From assembly GCA_959347315.1 (NCBI GenBank), contig OY365822.1, positions 15,142,519 through 15,206,518 of the forward strand: a stretch of 64,000 nt of DNA. The letters are read 5' to 3'. The position numbers and the translations under genes are program-made. This document shows positions 57,151-64,000 of this stretch, piece by piece. Below the pieces are notes generated by a model. That model saw nothing but the letters and a program-made list of their open reading frames with translations. It had not been told where the DNA came from and did not search any database. This DNA comes from Bimastos eiseni (taxonomy: Eukaryota > Annelida > Clitellata > Crassiclitellata > Lumbricidae). How positions within the stretch are numbered: the first letter of the stretch is position 1; each line of letters begins with the position of its first letter.

Positions 57151-58345
57151 TTCTTAGTCTGTTTGTTGCTGTTGCTGTATTTCTTGGCCGATAAATCTCT
57201 CGTCAATGTTGAACTCTTCAAAACACTATTCCGTCCGAACAAAACTGTCTCCCTCCATCTATCTTTCTGTCTGTCACTACGTCTCGCTGCGTCCCTGAAT
57301 CTTTCTCTCTGTCTCCCTCTGTCTCATTGTTGATGCGTCTGTTTCTTGTTGCCTTTGTCTGTCTATCTATCTGTCTGCCTAGCCCAGAGTTTGCACCTAA
57401 CTGCAAATAGTATTTCGATCATTGCCCCCCTTCATCTAACTCATAAACATGTTCATGTCTAACCCTACCCATAAACATCTAGATACTAGCCCCTATCTAG
57501 ATGTTTATGCTCCATCTTCTATTCAAATCTTTAAAGCGTCACAAACACCTATGTAGACAGCGCTATAAGAACTGCAATAGCGACAGCTAATCGTCCATGA
57601 TCTAAGAGACCCGAATCCTATCCATGCTGGGGCGGCAACCATATATATCCAAACATTTAACCCTCATATCATACAACCAGATCCTCACAGCAAGACACCG
57701 TAAGAACAAACAATCAGAAAACGGTTGACGCTACTTGAGTAACATAAGGTATAGTGAAGCGATGTAAGCCAGGGAAAGATAATGAATGTAGTGAAAGATA
57801 AGGTAAATTGAATAGATAAGGTAGATTGAATATATAAGGTAAATTGAATAGATAAGGTAGATTCAATAGATAAGGTAACACCAGATAAAGTTAGGTCAGA
57901 AGAGGAAAATATAAGAAAAGATGAGTAAAGTAAGGTCATTTATAATTCAAGTCAAGGTAAACATTTATATAGCAGCTGTATTTAAACAAGTCCTACCTGT
58001 GCCAGCTGATCCCTGTGGTGCACTGGTTGACCCAACGGTGATCCTAAAATTAGAGAGCCCTAATATTCATAGACGCCTCAACAGCTAGATTACCCAAACA
58101 CATACATACTTACATGCATACATACATTCAGAGTAATTGTCCCTTCACCACATCATCATCATTCACAATTCTCATCATTATAATCATCAATAGTCATCGC
58201 CATCGTCATCATCATCACCACCAATTTCGTCATCACCTTCTTCATAATCATCATCTTCTTCTTCCTCCTCAAACATTGAGGCAATGTATTGTCACATGAT
58301 ATTTCTTAACGGATACGTCTTTATATCAATCACCCACGTATTACA
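57151..58345. other. unannotated stretch with small repeats
   Basis: AGATAAGGTAAATTGAAT repeats (57795-57880, about 19-base unit) and ATC-rich sequence (58150-58270). No gene was recognised. Confidence 0.45.
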
Positions 58346-58364
58346 CATACATAAATACGTACAC

Positions 58365-58406
<42 letters not shown>

Positions 58407-58495
58407 ACATACATACATACACACATACACACATGCATGCATACATACATACACACATGCGTGCATACATTTATACATACATACATACATAGACT
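58346..58495. repeat. (ACAT)n/(AC)n microsatellite
   Basis: Mixed ACAT and AC repeats; the overlapping His/Thr-rich open frames are artefacts. Confidence 0.95.
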
Positions 58496-58731
58496 AAACA
58501 GAATGCAGCCTGTGGGTAGTCATCTTCTTATTCGTCATCATCACAGTCAACACATCATCCTCAGCTTCATCATTTTACAAAGGATAACGATTGTCATCGT
58601 TATCTGCGTTGTCAGTAATTTCACTAAATTCCTCTGTTTCACTTAGACTTGGCGATCAATTCCCGCAACAGGCAAAACATATATATGAATAGAAAAGATT
58701 AGAAGAGAGGATTATACAATAGGATAGAACA

Positions 58732-59063
58732 GAAGATAATAGAACAGAAGATAATAGAACGGAAGATAATAGAACAGAAGATAATAGAACAGAAGATAAT
58801 AGAACAGAAGATAATAGAACAGAAGATAATAGAACAGAAGATAATAGAACAGAAGATAATAGAACAGAAGATAATAGAACAGAAGATAATAGAACAGAAG
58901 ATAATAGAACAGAAGATAATAGAACAGAAGATAATAGAACAGAAGATAATAGAACAGAAGATAATAGAACAGAAGATAATAGAACAGAAGATAATAGAAC
59001 AGAAGATAATAGAACAGAAGATAATAGAACAGAAGATAATAGAACAGAAGATAATAGAACAGG
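58732..59063. repeat. 15-bp minisatellite AATAGAACAGAAGAT
   Basis: About 22 tandem copies, nearly identical over the whole array, with one GAACGG variant near the left end. The unit is close to a degenerate AATAG/GAACAG repeat, related to the CR1/L2 tails at 54890 and 59930. On the minus strand it reads as repeated SIIFC. Confidence 0.95.
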
Positions 59064-59925
59064 AATGTAGAATGGACAATAATAGATTAAAACACAACAG
59101 TGGCTAATAGAACATAGAAGATTGAATTGAATATATATTTGAATTCACCGAAAGTAACACAGAAGAACAGAATATAATAGAACCAGATATAACAACACAG
59201 GAATTAATGGAAGAAAATAGAACCGAATAGAATAGAATAGAATTTATATAAAATAGAAAACATTTATGAGTTCAGATGAGATTAGATCTTAGAGTCAAAT
59301 GCAAGTGAATTGACTCTAAGTAGAATGCAGTCGATGTACCATATCAAACTAGACATATTAGGTCTGAGCAATGGGCCACTCTCAGTGTGCATATTAATCC
59401 AGACACTGTGCTTTATTCATAACCAGTATATCTTTGATATATCTGTTTATGCTGACCCAGTACATAAATCAGACACTTTGTGCCTGCCTCCATAAACCAC
59501 ATTCTGTTTAAGGCTGTACCTTGACTCCAATCATTCAGTACGTTTATGGCATTAAATTATTAACGGCTGGTTCAGTGTAAACAGATACATCCTTCCAGAT
59601 ATTTGTTTATCAACATAAATTACCTGAATTATAAACAACATGGCGGCCAGACGCTCATTAAACTTCACTTGACATTTGACCTTTGTGTCCTGGTTCCACT
59701 CTCCGCATATCTTGTGGATGTTCTTTGCCAAGTGGATTCATGCAATCGGTCTTTACTAAATGTTATTCTTGATTCAGGACCGAATGATCTTTCGGTCTCA
59801 GGACGAGGAGGAGGAGCACAACGGTTCACAGAGGCAGCAGCTGTTAATGAAGACTTAACCAAAGTCTACGTCAGCTCAATTGGAGTCGCCTCACCTCTCT
59901 TCACGAATTAACCTAATATGACATT
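59064..59925. other. unannotated stretch
   Basis: Contains ATAGAATAGAATAGAATT at about 59227. A 102-codon open frame at 59603-59911 resembles nothing I know. Confidence 0.35.
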
Positions 59926-59926
59926 G

Positions 59927-60135
59927 TCTTTATTCTATTCTATTCTATTCTATTCTATTCCGTTCTATTCCGTTCTATTCCGTTCTATTCCGTTCTATTC
60001 TGTTCTATTCTGTTCTATTCTGTTCTATTCTGTTCTATTCTGTTCTATTCTGTTCTATTCTGTTCTATTCTGTTCTATTCTATTCTATTATGTTTACGGA
60101 CTTACAAAGCGCCTCTCACAGTACAACCTAATCAG
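59927..60135 (-). repeat. CR1/L2-like 3' end whose pentanucleotide tail has expanded
   Basis: The minus strand reads CCTCTGATTAGGTTGTACTG and GAGGCGCTTTGTAAGTCCGT (60135 down to 60090), the same 3' UTR as at 54848-54890. It is then followed by AATAGAATAG and a run of AATAGAACAG/AATAGAACGG decamers over about 150 bases. This links an element tail to a young satellite. Confidence 0.85.
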
Positions 60136-61090
60136 AGGCAAAGCACCGCTCGAGAAAAGAAAATCATCCTAATTTTACACCGATTTCTCAACTAAGCGCT
60201 TTGACTGGGAACAAAAGGCAAATGTAGCTAAATAAAATGTGTAGAAAAGACGCTTCATACATTTGATGGAACAGCGAAATGAGTGTATGTATGCGTCTGT
60301 GTGCGTGCGCGTGTGTATGTCTGATGTAATGTAGTGTGTGTGTGTGTGTGTGTGTGTGCGTGAGTGTGTGTGCGTGTGTGTGTAATAATGTGTTTATGTA
60401 TGAAAGTTGGACAAATAAGGACCCACTGAATGATTCCCTCCGGATGAGAGGGTAGCCTAAGTATTAAGTAGCCAATTATAGAAGCCAAATTGGAAAGCTG
60501 TATGACATCAATTGAGGCTATTATCATAACGTTGCAAGGTATCTATTGGATCAGTTACAACCTCTTGATTATTAGTAGTATTAGTATCTCAGTATTTCTC
60601 TCTGGAGCAAATCCTCTTTACCAATAGTATGCATATAGAACTTCTAACCAGAAACATTCTTCATATCGTACTTTGCAAATATACTTTCCTTTAAGAGGAA
60701 GTTGCATAATCGTTAAACACTGCCTTGAAATAATAGACAATAGCCAAATAAAACAAGTATTCAAAAAGCCGGACAGTGTCCATGTTTTTCGGACATGAGG
60801 TCAAATACAAGTTTAAGTAAAAACATGTAATTTTATGGACCCTCTTTTATCTGGTAGATGGGCAATCGTTCCATTTCCTTAAGAGATTTTTGATTACATA
60901 TCGTTGATGATGTAAACTTGCCAAAGTGGAGCTCGTCAAGGAAGAACATACCTGAAAAGCAGTTCAGAGATTACAGTCCGACCGTGACAAACTTTATGCA
61001 AGCCATGTTAAATAAATTAGGGTAATAAGTACATGTCTGCTTTTGCTAGATGTCTGGCAACTGTAGACATACATAGGACACTCCAGGCAT
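60136..61090. other. unannotated stretch with (TG)n
   Basis: (TG)n at 60333-60382. No gene was recognised. Confidence 0.45.
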
Positions 61091-61230
61091 ACATATATAT
61101 ATATATATATATGCAAATATATGTGTATATATATATAAATTATATATATATATACAGACAGACAGATAGACATACATACATACACACATACATACATACA
61201 TGCATACACACACACACACATACATACATG
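61091..61230. repeat. (AT)n and (ACAT)n microsatellites
   Basis: Mixed dinucleotide and tetranucleotide tracts. Confidence 0.95.
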
Positions 61231-62980
61231 CACGCATGGATAATTAAACAAATACATACACAAATGTATACATACAAACATATCAATGTAGTTGCATACA
61301 CAAGGATACACCTGTATAATTGTATATTAGCACAAAGTACCCAAAGTATTAATTGCAGTTCAGCGCATTTTGAAGTCATCTTACATCTCAGCCTCACATA
61401 AGAGAACAACTCATTACTAATCAGATGAAAGAAATCCAATCTCAGCAATACATAACAAATCCAAGGCTTACACCCTCCAACCATATAATATAACTAACAG
61501 TCATATATGCATACTTACACACCCATACACAAGCATATATAATTCCTCTTATAATTTATATATATAAATTATATAATATATATTATATATGTATATGTGT
61601 GTGTGTGCCTATAGTGTACTTATATATACAAATGCGCATGTGTTTATGTATGGGATTACAGTTTATCTTATATACGTCGTATATATTTTATGAGAACCTT
61701 TGATGTATTTTGCAGAGGAATTCCATCCAACCAGATACGTTGTTATAAATCGACAGGAATTCCTTTGAACGAATGGCAAAGGGCACGGGGTAGGGTAAGG
61801 TGTAACCATCCGGATGTAGCGATGATTCCGATGAATGCATTAAATTGCCGGACATCCACAGTAAGGTCACTGCTGAAGTGACCGGTGGCGCAGTCTTGAG
61901 AAGTCTGTGTGAAAGCTGCTCACACTTTCAGAAGTGAATGGATTATTCGACTGAGACGTGCACAAGGTCATAGCAACTGGACATCTTATCGTGTGATTAT
62001 TATTACAATCTGCGATGGTCTCTACCGTTCTGTGGGATAATGTAGCTGGACTGCTGGACCGTCAATCAACTGATCTCCTAGAAACTGGACTCTGACCTCC
62101 CACGGACTATCCTTTGGACAACTCATTCGATTTGATACAGCGCTAGTGAATAAGCTGGTGCTTAGCTTTCAAGTGACGCTTTAGAAATTTGGAGATTACG
62201 ATAACGATAAAGAGATCCGAGTTCAAATTCAAATCCTTGCAGGAACAGAAATTTGATTCCTAGGCCTATTAACGTTGATTTAAGTCTTTGTTCAAACATT
62301 TCAAGAATCCTCTCATTTCCAGAGATTTATTCAAGCAGTTTTTTCATCCATCAGTCTAGATTCCTCAAACATAATAGAATTCTTTCCACAAAACCCTGTT
62401 GGCCTTTGTTTGTGAAATCCATTCATTCTCTTGCTTCTTTTTCAATTTTTCTGTCTTGATATAACACAGGTGCGTTTCTCCACGCATTCGTAGCAATGAG
62501 CAAAGATATACGACAGTATGCTTTGCAGCTATGAGCAAACAAAGTGCTTATCCTAAATTTTCATCCAGAAGGGCTTCTTCCAAACCTTGGCCATTCACCC
62601 CGTTTGGCATACTTGGCATCTAGATCTGTCTGTAGCGTCGTCGTTTATATAATGGAAGAATTGAAAACTTGCTGCTTCCCTCTGACCAAAATTCTCGAGA
62701 AACTAATAATTTCTAAAATTTTCGATCAAATTGAAATTGACGTACGCAACAGAGGTCGTTTTATAAGCACGTGCGACTATTAGAAAAGACAATTATTCTT
62801 AGACAACCAAGACCAAAGATATACCATAGTATGCTCTGCAGCTCCTTCAGCCCAACGCAGTCCTCCATTATGTTTGGATTGTGTGTGAAAATTCAAAAGT
62901 AATGTTCGTTACGGTTGACAAAATCGTTTATTTCTACTTAATTTTGTTAGTTTTCGCATGTAAACAAGAACATCACTGTC
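61231..62980. other. unannotated stretch
   Basis: AT-rich palindromic (TA)n at 61555-61600. No exon of a known family was seen. Confidence 0.4.
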
Positions 62981-62984
62981 ATAC

Positions 62985-63990
62985 CCCTTATCTCCTCCTC
63001 CTTCTACATCATCTCCCTCCTCTCCTCCTCGTTTTCCTCCTTCTCCTCCATTTCCATCTTCTTCACCTTTCCTTCCTCCTCCTCTTCTTCCTCCATCACC
63101 CTCTGCTTCTATTCATCTCCCTCCTTCTCAAAGAGCGCCTCTAATAACGAGTGGCGCTATATAAGTTTTCAATTACAATTACAATTCTGCTCCATCCTGT
63201 TCTCCCTCTTCTCCTTCTCTCCTTCCTCCTCGTCTACTTCCCTCTCCCTCTTCTCCTCCTCCTATTCTTCTCCATCTTCCGCTTCTCCTCCTATTCTGCT
63301 CCCTTCATCTTCCTCTCCTCCTCCTATTCTTCCCCCTTCCTCTTCCTCTTCTCCTCTACTCCTCCTCCTATTCTTCTTCCTCCCTCTTCCTCTCCTCCTC
63401 CTATTCTTCTCCCTTCCTCTTCTCCTCCTCCTATTCTTCTCTCTCTCTCTTCCTCTTCTCCTCCTCCTATTCATCTCTCTCTCTCTTCCTCTTCTCCTCC
63501 TCCTATTCTTCTCCCTTCCTCTTCCTCTTCTCCTCCTCCTATTCTTCTCTCTCTCTCTTCCTCTTCTCCTCCTGCTATTCTTCTCTCTCTCTCTTCCTCT
63601 TCTCCTCCTCCTATTCTTCTCCCTTCCTCTTCCTCTTCTCCTCCTCCTATTCTTCTCCCTTCCTCTTCCTCTTCTCCTCCTCCTATTCTTCTCTCTCTCT
63701 CTTCCTCTTCTCCTCCTCCTATTCTTCTCCCTTCCTCTTCCTCTTCTCCTCCTCCTATTCTTCTCCCTTCCTCTTCCTCTTCTCCTCCTCCTATTCTTCT
63801 CCCTTCCTCTTCCTCTTCTCCTCCTCCTATTCTTCTCCCTTCCTCTTCCTCTTCTCCTCCTCCTATTCTTCTCTCTCTCTCTTCCTCTTCTCCTCCTCCT
63901 ATTCTTCTCCCTTCCTCTTCCTCTTCTCCTCCTCCTATTCTTCTCCCTTCCTCTTCCTCTTCTCCTCCTCCTATTCTTCTCCCTTCCTTG
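62985..63990. repeat. pyrimidine satellite (36-bp unit)
   Basis: From about 63240 it is an array of roughly 20 copies of a 36-base C/T unit (CTCCTCCTCCTATTCTTCTC then CCTTCCTCTTCCTCTT), nearly pure pyrimidine on the plus strand and running almost to the window end. A variant unit contains TCTCTCTCTC in place of TCCCTTCC. Confidence 0.92.
63140..63180 (+). repeat. element 3'-end motif GTGGCGCTATATAAG
   Basis: GAGTGGCGCTATATAAGTTTTC followed by AATTACAATTACAATTC resembles the tails at 15556 and 23738. It interrupts the pyrimidine tract. Confidence 0.5.
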
Positions 63991-64000
63991 GTATTATTAC

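Noticed and set aside
58699..59097. Regular array looking like a CRISPR or a repeat protein (SIIFC repeats)
   Set aside because: There are no spacers between units, the repeat is a contiguous 15-mer, and the genome is eukaryotic.
59603..59911. 102-codon plus-strand frame as a host gene
   Set aside because: No domain, no splice evidence and no neighbours. Composition is ordinary.

Overview
This is an animal (eukaryotic) genomic window. Genes are split by GT/AG introns, intergenic and intronic DNA is full of degraded transposons and simple repeats, and there is one 200-base run of N (49696-49895). The mix of relics (mariner, hAT, Helitron, Ty3/gypsy, CR1/L2-like and endonuclease-bearing non-LTR elements, tRNA-derived SINEs) and the three invertebrate-style genes suggest a marine invertebrate. 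An echinoderm or other invertebrate deuterostome is my best guess, and it is an inference.

Three host genes can be reconstructed exon by exon. (1) 12084-13629 (+): a two-exon, two-transmembrane protein resembling BK-channel beta subunits (KCNMB family). (2) 17035-29563 (+): a complete ten-exon type I coronin close to coronin-1C, about 496 residues, with every junction in phase. (3) 54441 down to 45443 (-): a TIKI/TRABD2 metalloprotease (Wnt-inactivating family) with six exons placed. Its central exon or exons are missing because of the N gap and a 1.5-kb purine satellite in the same intron.

Layout: 1-12 kb is a transposon graveyard. It holds a mariner with ~245-bp inverted repeats, two CR1-like 3' ends, a CATATGTCC-rich inverted-repeat element, two abutting long hairpins, a cluster of non-LTR 3' ends embedded in (TTA)n, and a nested MITE. 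12-30 kb holds the K-channel subunit and coronin, whose introns carry hAT elements, SINEs and a LINE RT fragment. 30-36 kb has a CT minisatellite followed by a Helitron-like element. 36-43.3 kb holds a transposon-type ORF relic interrupted by a three-LTR Ty3/gypsy composite. 45-54.5 kb is TIKI. 54.5-64 kb holds non-LTR ends and many micro/minisatellites, with no recognisable gene.

The most interesting signals are the following: four RLE-type non-LTR 3' ends all flanked by (TTA)n, implying microsatellite-targeted insertion; an array of GGGAGCA/TGCTCCC stem-loops in the gypsy LTRs that varies in copy number between LTRs; the single 4-bp target duplication around the three-LTR composite; an unassigned acidic/proline-rich reading frame where integrase should be; the near-perfect 70-bp hairpin next to a nested palindrome; and two hAT MITEs with exact 8-bp duplications. 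I found no convincing wholly new protein system.
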